DNA from: an uncultured Ruminococcus sp.
GTDB taxonomy: Bacteria > Bacillota > Clostridia > Oscillospirales > Acutalibacteraceae
Assembly (NCBI GenBank): GCA_902761345.1
Contig: CACWKD010000028.1
Location: forward strand, 1-39,707
Reading direction: 5' to 3'
Length of the DNA stretch: 39,707 nucleotides
Below the pieces are notes generated by a model. It did no database searches, was not told the DNA's origin, and was given only the letters and a program-made list of their open reading frames with translations. Each line of letters opens with the position of its first letter. Positions within the stretch are counted from its first letter, which is position 1. Made by a program: the position numbers and the translations under genes. Below, piece after piece: positions 7,613 to 16,936 of this stretch.

Positions 7613-9166
7613 TTACTTTGCGTAATCTGTTATTCTTGATTCTCTTATGATATTGACTTTTACCTGTCCGGGATATTCGAGGTCTGTTTCTATCTTTTTG
7701 CAGATCTCTCTTGCAAGCGGTATCATTCTTTCGTCCTTAACTATCTCAGGCTTGACCATAATACGAATTTCACGGCCTGCCTGTATAGCAAAGCACCTCT
7801 CAACACCCTCGAACGATGATGCAACTTCCTCGAGCTTTTGCAGACGCTTGATGTAATTCTCAACATTCTCACGTCTTGCACCGGGTCTTGCAGCAGAAAT
7901 AGCGTCCGCAGCCTGTACGATACAAGCAACAATGGTTTTTGCTTCTACATCGCCGTGGTGAGCGTGTATAGCGTGTATCACCTGATCGCTCTCCTTGTAT
8001 TTCTTTGCAACATCAACGCCTATCTCAACGTGCGAACCCTCGATCTCATGGTCAAGAGCCTTACCGATATCATGCAGAAGTCCTGCACGTTTTGCAAGAG
8101 TGGGATCCATACCAAGCTCGCTTGCTATCATTCCTGAAAGCAACGCAACCTCGATAGAATGATCAAGTACATTCTGACCGAAACTTGTACGGAAACGCAG
8201 ACGTCCCAACAGCTTAACAAGTTCATGGTGCATTCCGTTTACGCCGACTTCAAGGACAGCACGTTCTCCTTCGTCCTTCATGATACCCTCGACTTCACGT
8301 CTTGCTTTTTCTATCATTTCTTCTATTCTTGCAGGGTGGATACGTCCGTCTGCTATAAGTTTTTCAAGAGCAACTCTTGCAATTTCTCTTCTTACAGGCT
8401 CAAAGCATGACAATGTAATTGCCTCGGGCGTATCATCTATAATAAGATCTACTCCCGTCATTGTTTCTATCGCTCTGATATTTCTTCCCTCACGTCCTAT
8501 AATTCGTCCCTTCATCTCGTCATTCGGGAGCGGTACAACAGATACAGCCGCCTCTGCAACATGGTCTGCCGCACATCTCTGTATTGCAAGGGAAATTATA
8601 TTTCTCGCTCTCTTCTCCGATTCCTCACGGAGCTGCTGTTCAAAATCAAGTATCCTTACTGCCTTTTCATGCACAAGTTCTGCTTCAAGATTTTTAAGCA
8701 TATATTCCTTTGCCTGTTCGGTAGTAAAGCCCGAAATTTTTTCAAGTACCTCAAACTCACTTTTCTTTATAGACTCTGCCTCCGCAAGTCTTTCCTCAGC
8801 CTGTTTGAGCTTTTTAGCTACATTTTCCTCTTTTTTCTCAAGGTTATCCATTTTACGGTCAAGAGTTTCTTCCTTTTGCTGAACTCTTCTCTCCTGACGC
8901 TGGACTTCCTTTCGTCTTGCGTTAAGTTCTTTTTCCGTTTCATTACGGAACTGGTGAACTTCGTCCTTGCCTTCAAGCACGATTTCTTTCTTCTTAGCTT
9001 CTGCGTCCTTTACAGCATCCTCAACTATGCGTTTTGCCTCTGTTTCCGCTGAACCTATCTCAGCCTCGGCTATCTTTTTGCGGTGGTTTACACCCGACAA
9101 AAAGCACGCAACACCGGATATTATCGCTGCAAGTACGATAAACAGTATCGCTAACCAAATTGGCAT
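7613..9166 (-). CDS. rny: Ribonuclease Y
   Basis: This 517-residue endoribonuclease initiates mRNA decay in many Firmicutes. The order is classic: N-terminal membrane anchor (about 3-24), long charged coiled coil (about 30-195), KH RNA-binding domain with GREG (224-227), and a metal-dependent HD domain with LLHDIGK (H365, D366) and a downstream HAHHGDVEA. Length is normal (about 520). The ribosome site is AGGAGGTG with a rather long spacer of about 12 nt; no better start is seen. It is monocistronic, ending in its own terminator. The 5' region is unusually long and structured (see rny leader), which could allow feedback by RNase Y on its own mRNA; that part is inference. Confidence 0.96.
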   Translation of the reverse strand: MPIWLAILFIVLAAIISGVACFLSGVNHRKKIAEAEIGSAETEAKRIVEDAVKDAEAKKKEIVLEGKDEVHQFRNETEKELNARRKEVQRQERRVQQKEETLDRKMDNLEKKEENVAKKLKQAEERLAEAESIKKSEFEVLEKISGFTTEQAKEYMLKNLEAELVHEKAVRILDFEQQLREESEKRARNIISLAIQRCAADHVAEAAVSVVPLPNDEMKGRIIGREGRNIRAIETMTGVDLIIDDTPEAITLSCFEPVRREIARVALEKLIADGRIHPARIEEMIEKARREVEGIMKDEGERAVLEVGVNGMHHELVKLLGRLRFRTSFGQNVLDHSIEVALLSGMIASELGMDPTLAKRAGLLHDIGKALDHEIEGSHVEIGVDVAKKYKESDQVIHAIHAHHGDVEAKTIVACIVQAADAISAARPGARRENVENYIKRLQKLEEVASSFEGVERCFAIQAGREIRIMVKPEIVKDERMIPLAREICKKIETDLEYPGQVKVNIIRESRITDYAK

Positions 9167-9575
9167 TTCTGCCTGACACCTCCTTGTTTTGATTTCTTAT
9201 TTCCAAAATTCAAAAATCTTCAGCTCGGTGCCGTTTCGATATTTTAATATAAAATTTTTAATTTATGAACCAACTTTCCTTTGGTTTGATGCGGGGGGAA
9301 AAGCGTTTACCGATACTGTACAGATAACTGCATCTCGCTTATCCCGTATTAATAAGTAAAAAAGACAATAACAGTGTTAGCCTGAAACCAAACAAATGTA
9401 AGGCACAGGCGGAATGTATCGCATAAATATATATCCGTATATAAAGCTTATATTAAAAAGCATTATACCATATAACCTTAAAAAACATTAATTCAACAGT
9501 ATTTATATCAAAATACATAAATATATAGAAACGGCTCTGAGTCCGATTAACAAATAAGAGCGTATAAATACTCCT
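9167..9575 (-). promoter_or_regulatory. Long structured 5' leader of rny (candidate cis-regulatory RNA)
   Basis: From the promoter at 9581-9609 the transcript would run about 400 nt before the rny start, with no gene in it. The stem TTTGGTTT (9280-9287) with AAACCAAA (9385-9392) encloses GCGGG (9291-9295) with CCCGT (9343-9347) and AAGCG (9301-9305) with CGCTT (9336-9340). The same AACCAA segment can instead pair as a short hairpin, 9268-9273 with 9281-9286. The two folds exclude each other, as in switch-type leaders. No known riboswitch consensus was recognised. A second possible start, extended -10 TGGTATAAT, lies near 9461-9469 (minus). Confidence 0.45.
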
Positions 9576-9580
9576 TTTAT

Positions 9581-9609
9581 ATTGTAAAGCAAAACATAGG
9601 ATTTGTCAA
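9581..9609 (-). promoter_or_regulatory. rny promoter
   Basis: Read on the minus strand, TTGACA (9604-9609) is followed by 17 nt and TACAAT (9581-9586). This is near consensus and points at the rny leader. Confidence 0.8.
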
Positions 9610-9768
9610 CCGTTATTTTTAAATTTTTACGCATAACACGCAGCCTTGTGCAAATGATAATACACAGTTATTTTCCGAATATCATCTTTACAAGATAAGT
9701 GAAATTTTAACAAAAGGTAAATTTTTAAAAAAGCACCCGAAAAAATGTAAATATTTTTAATAAACCAC

Positions 9769-9797
9769 TTGTAAAAATACCCAAAATAGTATAAAAT
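9769..9797 (+). promoter_or_regulatory. Probable gap promoter
   Basis: TTGTAA (9769-9774), a 17-nt spacer and TAAAAT (9792-9797) lie in very AT-rich DNA 48 nt upstream of gap. The match is moderate. Confidence 0.5.
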
Positions 9798-9844
9798 ATA
9801 TAACGTACTAATTTTAGTCATTAATTTTTAGGAGGATAAATAAA

Positions 9845-10879
9845 ATGGCAGTAAAAGTTGCAATTAATGGTTTTGGCCGTATCGGCCGTCTTGCATTCCG
9901 TCAGATGTTCGGCGCAGAGGGTTATGAGGTAGTTGCTATCAACGATCTTACAAAGCCTTCAATGCTCGCTAATCTTCTCAAGTACGATACAGCACAGGGT
10001 GGTTACTGTGGTGTTATCGGTCAGAATGCTCACACAGTTGAGGCTGACGACGAGGCTAACACAATCACAGTTGACGGTAAGACACTTACAATCTATGCTA
10101 AGGCTAACGCTGCAGAGCTTCCTTGGGGCGAGATCGGCGTTGACGTAGTTTTGGAGTGCACAGGTTTCTATTGCTCAAAGGCTAAGAGCCAGGCTCACAT
10201 CGACGCAGGCGCAAAGAAGGTTGTTATCTCTGCTCCCGCAGGCAGCGACCTCAAGACTATCGTTTACAGCGTAAACGAGAATACACTTACAGCTGATGAT
10301 ACAATCATCTCTGCTGCTTCCTGTACTACAAATTGCCTTGCACCTATGGCAAAGGCACTCAACGACTATGCTCCGATCCAGAGCGGTATCATGAGCACTA
10401 TCCACGCTTACACAGGCGATCAGATGATCCTTGACGGTCCTCACAGAAAGGGCGACCTCAGACGTGCAAGAGCAGGCGCTGCTAACATCGTTCCGAACTC
10501 AACAGGCGCTGCAAAGGCTATCGGTCTTGTTATTCCCGAGCTTAACGGCAAGCTCATCGGTTCTGCACAGAGAGTTCCTGTTCCGACAGGTTCAACAACA
10601 ATTCTCACAGCAGTTGTAAAGGGCGCTGACGTAACAGTTGACGGTATCAACGCAGCTATGAAGGCAGCAGCTTCCGAGTCATTCGGTTACAACGAGGATC
10701 CAATCGTTTCTTCAGACGTTATCGGTATGAGATACGGCTCACTCTTCGATGCTACACAGACAATGGTTTCTAAGATCGCTGACGACCTCTATGAGGTACA
10801 GGTTGTTTCTTGGTACGACAACGAGAACAGCTACACAAGCCAGATGGTTAGAACTATCAAGTACTTCGCAGAGCTTTAA
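9845..10879 (+). CDS. gap: Glyceraldehyde-3-phosphate dehydrogenase, type I
   Basis: This 344-residue glycolytic enzyme forms 1,3-bisphosphoglycerate with reduction of NAD+. The Rossmann motif INGFGRIGR is at 8-16, and D34 in AINDL is the residue that favours NAD over NADP. The catalytic motif [12 protein letters not shown] carries C160, and H187 lies in [10 protein letters not shown]. It has the near-perfect ribosome site AGGAGG (9831-9836) with an 8-nt spacer. Codon use is visibly biased (many AAG, CTC and ATC codons) compared with neighbours, as expected for a highly expressed gene. It is monocistronic between its own promoter and a strong terminator. Confidence 0.98.
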   Translation: MAVKVAINGFGRIGRLAFRQMFGAEGYEVVAINDLTKPSMLANLLKYDTAQGGYCGVIGQNAHTVEADDEANTITVDGKTLTIYAKANAAELPWGEIGVDVVLECTGFYCSKAKSQAHIDAGAKKVVISAPAGSDLKTIVYSVNENTLTADDTIISAASCTTNCLAPMAKALNDYAPIQSGIMSTIHAYTGDQMILDGPHRKGDLRRARAGAANIVPNSTGAAKAIGLVIPELNGKLIGSAQRVPVPTGSTTILTAVVKGADVTVDGINAAMKAAASESFGYNEDPIVSSDVIGMRYGSLFDATQTMVSKIADDLYEVQVVSWYDNENSYTSQMVRTIKYFAEL

Positions 10880-10902
10880 TTCTCTTATCAGTACAATATT
10901 TT

Positions 10903-10936
10903 CTCCCCCGTTCGTAATGTTCGGGGGAGCTTTTTT
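10903..10936 (+). terminator. gap terminator
   Basis: CTCCCCCG (10903-10910) pairs perfectly with CGGGGGAG (10922-10929), followed by C and six T residues. Confidence 0.93.
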
Positions 10937-10939
10937 GTT

Positions 10940-10986
10940 TGGAGTATGGAGCTTTTTGAGTTAGGAATGAGAAGTTAGGAAAGGCT
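10940..10986. repeat. Dispersed heptad-like repeat block C
   Basis: GGAGTATGGAGC, TTTTTGAGTTAGGAATGAG and AAGTTAGGAAAGG directly follow the gap terminator. The wording is nearly the same as in the block at 22310-22392. Confidence 0.6.
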
Positions 10987-11123
10987 ATTCACTTTTTTTC
11001 ACCCTAATAATTAACAATATGTTAAAATATTCGGTGTCTATTTAAAGTATAATTTGTTTGATTAAAAAAATTCGACACATCGGCTGAAATCGCTAAATAG
11101 TTTATGAAAAGAGGAACACAATT

Positions 11124-14100
11124 ATGCTACCAAAGTTCAGTGTCCGAAAACCTCTCACTGTCTTTGTTGCCGTGGTACTTGTTATTGTGTTGGGAGTAGT
11201 GTCATACCTCAATATGACGCCAAGTCTTTTTCCTGATTTGGAGCTGCCGTATATCATCATAATAACAACATACATCGGCGCAAGTCCCGAAGAGGTTGAG
11301 GCGACCGTCACACGACCGCTCGAACAAACAATGGCAACGCTCGATAACGTAGAGGAAATTACGTCAAGTTCGTCGGAAAATTACTCTATGGTATCTATTG
11401 AGTTTGATGACATTGTAAATATGGATACAGTTACCGTTGACCTGAACAGCAAGCTTACCCAGCTTACAGGTTCGTGGGACGATAAAGTCAGTACTCCGTA
11501 TATAATGAAAATCAATCCTAATATGCTGCCTGTTGCTATTGTTGCAGTAAGCAAGTCCGACAGTACCATATACGAACTGTCCGATTTTACAAAGGACGTT
11601 CTTCAAAATAAGCTGGAAGGTATTAACGGAGTAGCTTCTGTTTCTATCGGCGGTATCGTTGAACAGTCTGTTGAGGTTGTACTCTCCGAGGATAAAATAA
11701 AAGATGTAAACGATACTGTACAAGATGCCGTAAAGAAACAGTTTGCCGACGCCGAAAAAGAACTCGATGACGCAAAAGTACAGCTTGAGGACGGTCTTGA
11801 ACAGGCTAAGAACGGTAAGGAAGATATAGAAAAGGGTAAAGACCTTCTTGACGAACAGCACGATGAGATAGCCTCGCAGCTTGCGTCGGCAGAGGCTGAG
11901 ATCTCTTCCAAGGAGAAAGAACTGCTTGAAACAAAGCTTACTTTATTAGATACTATATCCGACCTTACTTCTCAGAAACAACAGCTTTCCACTACTCTTT
12001 CCGTTATGAAAGAGGTACAGAAAGCTATGCACGAGGTACTTGACAGACGTGACAGCCTGCAAAATGATTATGATACATTAAAAGCGCTGTCGGACTCATA
12101 TTCTTCCCTGAAATCCGCAGACAACGACCTTGAAACGGCGCTTAACGCTATCGAAACCGACTCCACGCTTTCCGAGGACGAGAGGGCAATTGCAATAGAT
12201 CAGTTTAAGAACAGTCCCGAGTACACTCAGACTAAAGCTTCTCTTGCGGAAACTGAGGCTCAAATGACGGCTCGAGGCATTACTCCTTTGACAATAGACA
12301 TTACTGTCCGTGCAACAAAAAGCGCGCTTGACCTTGCAAATTCGTCTTTATATACTATAAATACTACAATAAAAGAGTTGGGTACATCTTTTGAAACAAT
12401 AGACGATGATGTGCAAAAGCTTGAGGACGGACTTTCTCAGATAGATGATGGAATTTCAATTCTGTACGATACTATTGACCAGCTTGACGAGGGAGCTTTA
12501 ACTATCAAAGAGGCTAAGGCAGAGTTAGGCACGCAGAAATCTCAGGCGGAGTATCAGATGAACTCGGCGGCAACTGATTTAAAGCTTACAGAAAACACTG
12601 TAAATAATACCATTGCTCAGCTTGAACAGTCCCAAAAGGAGCTTGACGATGGAATTAAACAGCTTAACGAAACTAAAAAACAAACTCTTGAACAGGCTGA
12701 TATTACCAACACTGTCACAATGGATATGATCTCTCAGATACTCACTGCGCAGAATTTCTCTATGCCTGCCGGTTATCTTACAGACGGTGACGAAAGTATG
12801 CTTGTTCGTGTTGGAGATAAATTTTCCCAAACAGACGATCTTACTAATTTGCTGCTTATTGATTTGGGGATAGACGATGTTGACCCGATATATCTTTCAG
12901 ATGTTGCCGACATTAACCTTGTTGACAACAGCGATGAAATATACGCAAAGCTCAACGGCGATAACGGAGTTATGGTATCGTTTACAATGCAGTCAAATGC
13001 TGCCACGGCAGAGGTGTCGGATAATATACATAAAGCTTTAGTAAAGCTTACAGAACAATACCCCGATTTAAGCTTTACCACTCTTATGGACCAGGGCGAT
13101 TACATTCATCTGATAGTAGATTCTGTAATAAGCAACCTTGTATGGGGCGGACTGTTTGCTATAATTATACTGCTTTTTTTCCTTAGAGATATTCGCCCGA
13201 CTTTTATTATTGCCTGCTCTATTCCTATAAGCGTTATTTTTGCAGTAGTATTGATGTACTTTTCCGGAATAACATTAAACTTAATATCGCTTTCGGGTCT
13301 TGCGGTAGGTGTAGGTATGCTTGTTGACAACTCTGTTGTTGTAATAGAGAATATATACCGACTCAGAAACAACGGCGCTACTCCTATTCAGGCGGCAGTA
13401 TCGGGAGCTGTTCAGGTAACAGGCGCAATAATCGCTTCTACACTTACAACAGTATCTGTATTTCTTCCGATAGTATTTGTACACGGTATGACAAGAACTC
13501 TGTTTCAGGATATGGCTTTGACAATAGGCTACTCTCTGCTTGCAAGCCTTATAGTAGCAATTACGCTTGTTCCTGCTATGGCGCAGGGTATGCTCAAAAA
13601 GCAGAAAAAGCAAAAGGAAAACAAAGGCGAGTCAAAATTTATCAAGGGTTACAGACGTCTAACAGCGTTTACGCTCGACCATAAGGTGATTTTGATACTT
13701 GCTTCTGTAATACTGCTTGCGGGGTCTGCGTATTTGTCGCTGAGTATGGGATTTTCTTATATGCCGAGTATGGAAAGCACACAAATCTCTATGTCGGTAA
13801 CTATGCCCGATGAAGCGGATTTTGAAACAGCCACAAAAACAACCGATGAAATTCTCAAACGCCTTGATACGGTAGAGGATATAAACACCGTAGGCGCAGT
13901 AGTAGGTTCAAATGTGCTGTCAAGTATATCAATAGGCGGAGGCGGCGACGATACAGCGGTTTCTCTTTACGTTATCTTAAATGATGAGAATAAGCTATCA
14001 AAGCCCATTTCCGAAATCTGTACGGAAATAGAGGGAAAATGCTCCGATTTAGATTGTGAAGTGAGCGTTGATTCCTCCGGTATGGGAAGTATGATGTCTA

Positions 14101-15230
14101 TGATGACAGGCGAGGGAATTACTATCAACGTGTATTGTGATGATTTTGACACTCTGCAAACATCTGCTAATATGATAGCCGACACACTGGGTACAGTTGA
14201 GGGCGCTCAGGACGCTTTCAACGGAATTGAAGAAACCACTCAGGAACTTCGTATTAGTGTTGACAAAGAAAAGGCTATGAAAAAGGGGCTTACCGTAGCG
14301 CAGGTATTTATGGACATTTCGGGAATGATGACAAGCGAAAAGCAAGCCACACTTCTTGAAACAGGAGGTGACAGCCTTACCGTACAGGTTGTTGACGGTT
14401 CTGCAAAGGGGCTTACCGAAAAAGACATCAGAAACCACGTTATCGAAACAACCGATATGAAAGGCGAGAAAATATCCGCAAAGCTATCGGAAATAGCCAC
14501 TATCACAAAGGCGGACAGCTTAAACAACATTACACGATTAGACCAAAAGCGTTATCTGAGCGTTACCGCAGCTGTTGCGGAGGGATACAATACAACAAAC
14601 GTAGCCAATGCCGCAAAGGCTGAGATAGATAAGCTTTCTCTCCCTGAGGGTGTAACATACGAACTTACAGGCTCTTACGAAACAACAATGGAAGCGGTGG
14701 TACAGCTTGGAGAAATGCTCCTGCTTGCCGTAGCGTTTATATATCTGATAATGGTAGCGCAGTTCCAGTCGCTCTTGTCGCCGTTTATCATTATGTTCAC
14801 AATACCGCTTGCATTTACGGGAGGATTTATCGCACTGATAATAGCAGGTCTTGATATGAGCGTTATCGCAATTATAGGATTTATTATGATGGCAGGAATT
14901 ATTGTAAACAACGGTATTGTGCTTGTTGATTACATAAACCAGCTCCGTGCAGAGGGTATGCCGAAGCGACAGGCGCTCATTGAGGCAGGTGTTACAAGAA
15001 TACGACCTATCTTTATGACGGCGCTTACGACTATTTTAGGACTATCTGTAATGGCATTGAGCAAAGACTCAAGCTCCGCTATGATGCGTCCTATCGCGCT
15101 TGTATGTATAGGCGGACTTATCTATGCGACAATAATGACGCTGTTTGTAGTTCCTGCAATATATGATATATTCAACAAAAAGGAAATCAGAGTTGTTGAT
15201 GAAAAAGAGCTTGAAGTATTGGAAGATTAA
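11124..15230 (+). CDS. RND (HAE1/AcrB-SwrC type) exporter with a large coiled-coil insert
   Basis: This 1368-residue proton-driven RND permease begins with FSVRKPLTVFVAVVLVIVLG, a first membrane helix typical of HAE1 pumps. It then has FPDLELPYIIIITTYIGASPEEVE and two sets of membrane helices. Proton-relay residues appear in GMLVDNSVVVIENIY (D735; the second Asp of AcrB is Asn here) and IIVNNGIVLVDYIN. AcrB and SwrC relatives are about 1040-1065 residues. The excess is one block at about 195-530, rich in Glu/Lys/Asp/Gln heptads (for example EKELDDAKVQLEDGLEQAK), inserted in the first periplasmic-type porter loop. No membrane-fusion or outer-membrane partner is adjacent. GAGG lies 9 nt before the ATG. 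The substrate is unknown; drugs, lipids or lipopeptides are possible. Confidence 0.9.
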   Translation: MLPKFSVRKPLTVFVAVVLVIVLGVVSYLNMTPSLFPDLELPYIIIITTYIGASPEEVEATVTRPLEQTMATLDNVEEITSSSSENYSMVSIEFDDIVNMDTVTVDLNSKLTQLTGSWDDKVSTPYIMKINPNMLPVAIVAVSKSDSTIYELSDFTKDVLQNKLEGINGVASVSIGGIVEQSVEVVLSEDKIKDVNDTVQDAVKKQFADAEKELDDAKVQLEDGLEQAKNGKEDIEKGKDLLDEQHDEIASQLASAEAEISSKEKELLETKLTLLDTISDLTSQKQQLSTTLSVMKEVQKAMHEVLDRRDSLQNDYDTLKALSDSYSSLKSADNDLETALNAIETDSTLSEDERAIAIDQFKNSPEYTQTKASLAETEAQMTARGITPLTIDITVRATKSALDLANSSLYTINTTIKELGTSFETIDDDVQKLEDGLSQIDDGISILYDTIDQLDEGALTIKEAKAELGTQKSQAEYQMNSAATDLKLTENTVNNTIAQLEQSQKELDDGIKQLNETKKQTLEQADITNTVTMDMISQILTAQNFSMPAGYLTDGDESMLVRVGDKFSQTDDLTNLLLIDLGIDDVDPIYLSDVADINLVDNSDEIYAKLNGDNGVMVSFTMQSNAATAEVSDNIHKALVKLTEQYPDLSFTTLMDQGDYIHLIVDSVISNLVWGGLFAIIILLFFLRDIRPTFIIACSIPISVIFAVVLMYFSGITLNLISLSGLAVGVGMLVDNSVVVIENIYRLRNNGATPIQAAVSGAVQVTGAIIASTLTTVSVFLPIVFVHGMTRTLFQDMALTIGYSLLASLIVAITLVPAMAQGMLKKQKKQKENKGESKFIKGYRRLTAFTLDHKVILILASVILLAGSAYLSLSMGFSYMPSMESTQISMSVTMPDEADFETATKTTDEILKRLDTVEDINTVGAVVGSNVLSSISIGGGGDDTAVSLYVILNDENKLSKPISEICTEIEGKCSDLDCEVSVDSSGMGSMMSMMTGEGITINVYCDDFDTLQTSANMIADTLGTVEGAQDAFNGIEETTQELRISVDKEKAMKKGLTVAQVFMDISGMMTSEKQATLLETGGDSLTVQVVDGSAKGLTEKDIRNHVIETTDMKGEKISAKLSEIATITKADSLNNITRLDQKRYLSVTAAVAEGYNTTNVANAAKAEIDKLSLPEGVTYELTGSYETTMEAVVQLGEMLLLAVAFIYLIMVAQFQSLLSPFIIMFTIPLAFTGGFIALIIAGLDMSVIAIIGFIMMAGIIVNNGIVLVDYINQLRAEGMPKRQALIEAGVTRIRPIFMTALTTILGLSVMALSKDSSSAMMRPIALVCIGGLIYATIMTLFVVPAIYDIFNKKEIRVVDEKELEVLED

Positions 15231-15295
15231 TTCAAACTCGGCATTTACAGGATAACAGTATTGTTTACCACAGAGTATTTATATTCATAAAAAGG

Positions 15296-15322
15296 ACACC
15301 GTACACGAAAAATGTACGGTGT
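15296..15322. terminator. Bidirectional terminator between the RND gene and uraA
   Basis: ACACCGTACA (15296-15305) pairs perfectly with TGTACGGTGT (15313-15322). TTGCTGTTTTT follows on the plus strand, and CCTTTTTATG on the minus strand, serving both convergent genes. Confidence 0.85.
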
Positions 15323-15344
15323 TTGCTGTTTTTAGCTATAATTG

Positions 15345-16754
15345 TTATTTCTTTTTGTTTTTAGCCTTTGTTTTCTTGGCAGGGACTTTAGTTTCTGCTG
15401 TTTTTTCTGCCTTTTCTGTCTTATTCTCTGATGATGTTTCTTTTGCTTTTTTTGCAGAAGTATTGCTGCCCTCAAAAACAAAATCCTTACCCGGAAGAAT
15501 TGCATTGAGTAGAATACCGACTATTGCAGCGATTGCAAGACCCGAAAGGCTGATATTAGCAGAACCAACTGTAAATGTTATACCCTGTGCTGCCGAGAAC
15601 TTAAATCCCAATGCACAGCCGAGAATAGCTGCGGTAATAATAACGTTTCTGCTCTTTGTGAGGTCAACCTTGTTTTCAACAAAGTTGCGGATACCGATAG
15701 CGGAAATCATACCGTAAAGAATGAGTGATACACCGCCTATAATTGCGGCAGGAACAGTTGAAATTACAGCAGATACAGCCGGGAAGAATGACAAAACTAC
15801 CGAAAATACAGCCGCTATGCGTATTACCTTGGGATCGTATATTCTTGTGAGTACGAGTACGCCTGTGTTTTCTCCGTAGGTGGTGTTTGCGGGGCCGCCG
15901 AACAGTGCCGAGAATGACGTAGCAAGTCCGTCGCCTATAAGAGTGCGGTGAAGTCCGGGATCAGCAATATAGTTTTCTCCGGTGGTTGCGCTTATTGCAG
16001 AAATATCTCCGATATGCTCCATAACCGTTGCAAGAGCGATAGGGAGAATAGTGATGACAGCGCTAATGTCAAACTTAGCTATTGCCGAAGCATGTATGGG
16101 CAGTGCAACAATGCTGCTGTTTGACACGGCGGAGAAATCTATTCTGCCCAAACACAATGCAACAATATAGGAACCGATAATACCGATCATAATAGGAATT
16201 ATCTTTATCATACCTTTTCCCCAGATGTTGCATACGATTATCAGTGTTATAGCGATAAAAGAAAGAAGCCAATCCTGATTGCAGTTGTCAATGGCACTTG
16301 GAGCAAGCGTAAGGCCTATTGCTATGATCATTGACCCGGTAACAACAGGCGGAAAGAACTGCATTACTCTGTTTATGCCAAATACTTTGAAGAGTGCTGC
16401 AAGAAGTAAATAGATAACTCCCGATACAAGTACGCCGCCGCACGCATAGGGGAGCATTTCAGTATTGGGTTGTCCGTCAATCATAGGAGCAACTATTGCA
16501 TAACCTCCGAGATACGCAAATGATGAGCCGAGAAAAGCAGGAACTTTTCCTTTTGTGATAAAATGAAACAGCAGAGTGCCAAGACCTGCCATTAATAGTG
16601 TGGTGGAGACATCAAGACCTGTCAACAGTGGTACAAGAACGGTAGCTCCGAACATTGCGAATAAGTGTTGTCCACCCAAAAGCAGCATTTTAGGAATTCC
16701 CAGTGTTCTTGCATCACGAATAGGTGCTGTTTCCACGTTTTGAACTTTTGCCAT
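15345..16754 (-). CDS. uraA: Uracil permease UraA (NCS2 family)
   Basis: This is a 469-residue nucleobase:proton symporter with about 14 hydrophobic segments. The family landmarks are LLGGQHLFAMFGATVLVPLLTGL near the N-terminus and the signature GGPANTTYGENTGVLVLTRIYDP (substrate and proton site, with Glu in GEN). The start at 16754 (MAKVQN) is chosen because AGGAGG lies 6 nt upstream; a longer frame to 16793 has no ribosome site. The C-terminal ~40 residues form a Lys/Ala/Thr/Glu-rich tail (KKAKETSSENKTEKAEKTAE and more), not usual for UraA and probably a flexible cytoplasmic extension. No PyrR-type attenuator is seen in the short leader. Confidence 0.92.
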   Translation of the reverse strand: MAKVQNVETAPIRDARTLGIPKMLLLGGQHLFAMFGATVLVPLLTGLDVSTTLLMAGLGTLLFHFITKGKVPAFLGSSFAYLGGYAIVAPMIDGQPNTEMLPYACGGVLVSGVIYLLLAALFKVFGINRVMQFFPPVVTGSMIIAIGLTLAPSAIDNCNQDWLLSFIAITLIIVCNIWGKGMIKIIPIMIGIIGSYIVALCLGRIDFSAVSNSSIVALPIHASAIAKFDISAVITILPIALATVMEHIGDISAISATTGENYIADPGLHRTLIGDGLATSFSALFGGPANTTYGENTGVLVLTRIYDPKVIRIAAVFSVVLSFFPAVSAVISTVPAAIIGGVSLILYGMISAIGIRNFVENKVDLTKSRNVIITAAILGCALGFKFSAAQGITFTVGSANISLSGLAIAAIVGILLNAILPGKDFVFEGSNTSAKKAKETSSENKTEKAEKTAETKVPAKKTKAKNKKK

Positions 16755-16784
16755 GATTATCCTCCTTTTTACATAATTACAATA

Positions 16785-16813
16785 ATTATACATTATATAG
16801 CAGGTTTCGTCAA
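16785..16813 (-). promoter_or_regulatory. uraA promoter
   Basis: Read on the minus strand, TTGACG (16808-16813) is followed by a 17-nt spacer and TATAAT (16785-16790), about 30 nt before the start codon. Confidence 0.8.
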
Positions 16814-16895
16814 TATAGTTTTGATATAGTTCTAATAGCGAATTTAGCTTAAAAAACAGTCAATGTCAGAGTGCTGTAAATACGAGATAAAAATA

Positions 16896-16922
16896 ATACC
16901 CTACCCAAAAAGAGTAAGGTAT
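16896..16922 (-). terminator. Terminator of the Rpn-family gene
   Basis: ATACCCTACCC (16896-16906) pairs with GAGTAAGGTAT (16912-16922) with G-U pairs. Read on the minus strand it is followed by TATTTTTATC. Confidence 0.7.
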
Positions 16923-16936
16923 TTATCATAGTATTA

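Noticed and set aside
8280..9052. Plus-strand open frames opposite rny
   Set aside because: Antisense of the coiled-coil and KH coding region; Ser/Phe-rich and without ribosome site.
9230..9400. 6S RNA at the rny leader
   Set aside because: A long closing helix with internal loops suggested it, but I could not match the expected central bubble and conserved 6S sequences. Left as an unnamed structured leader.
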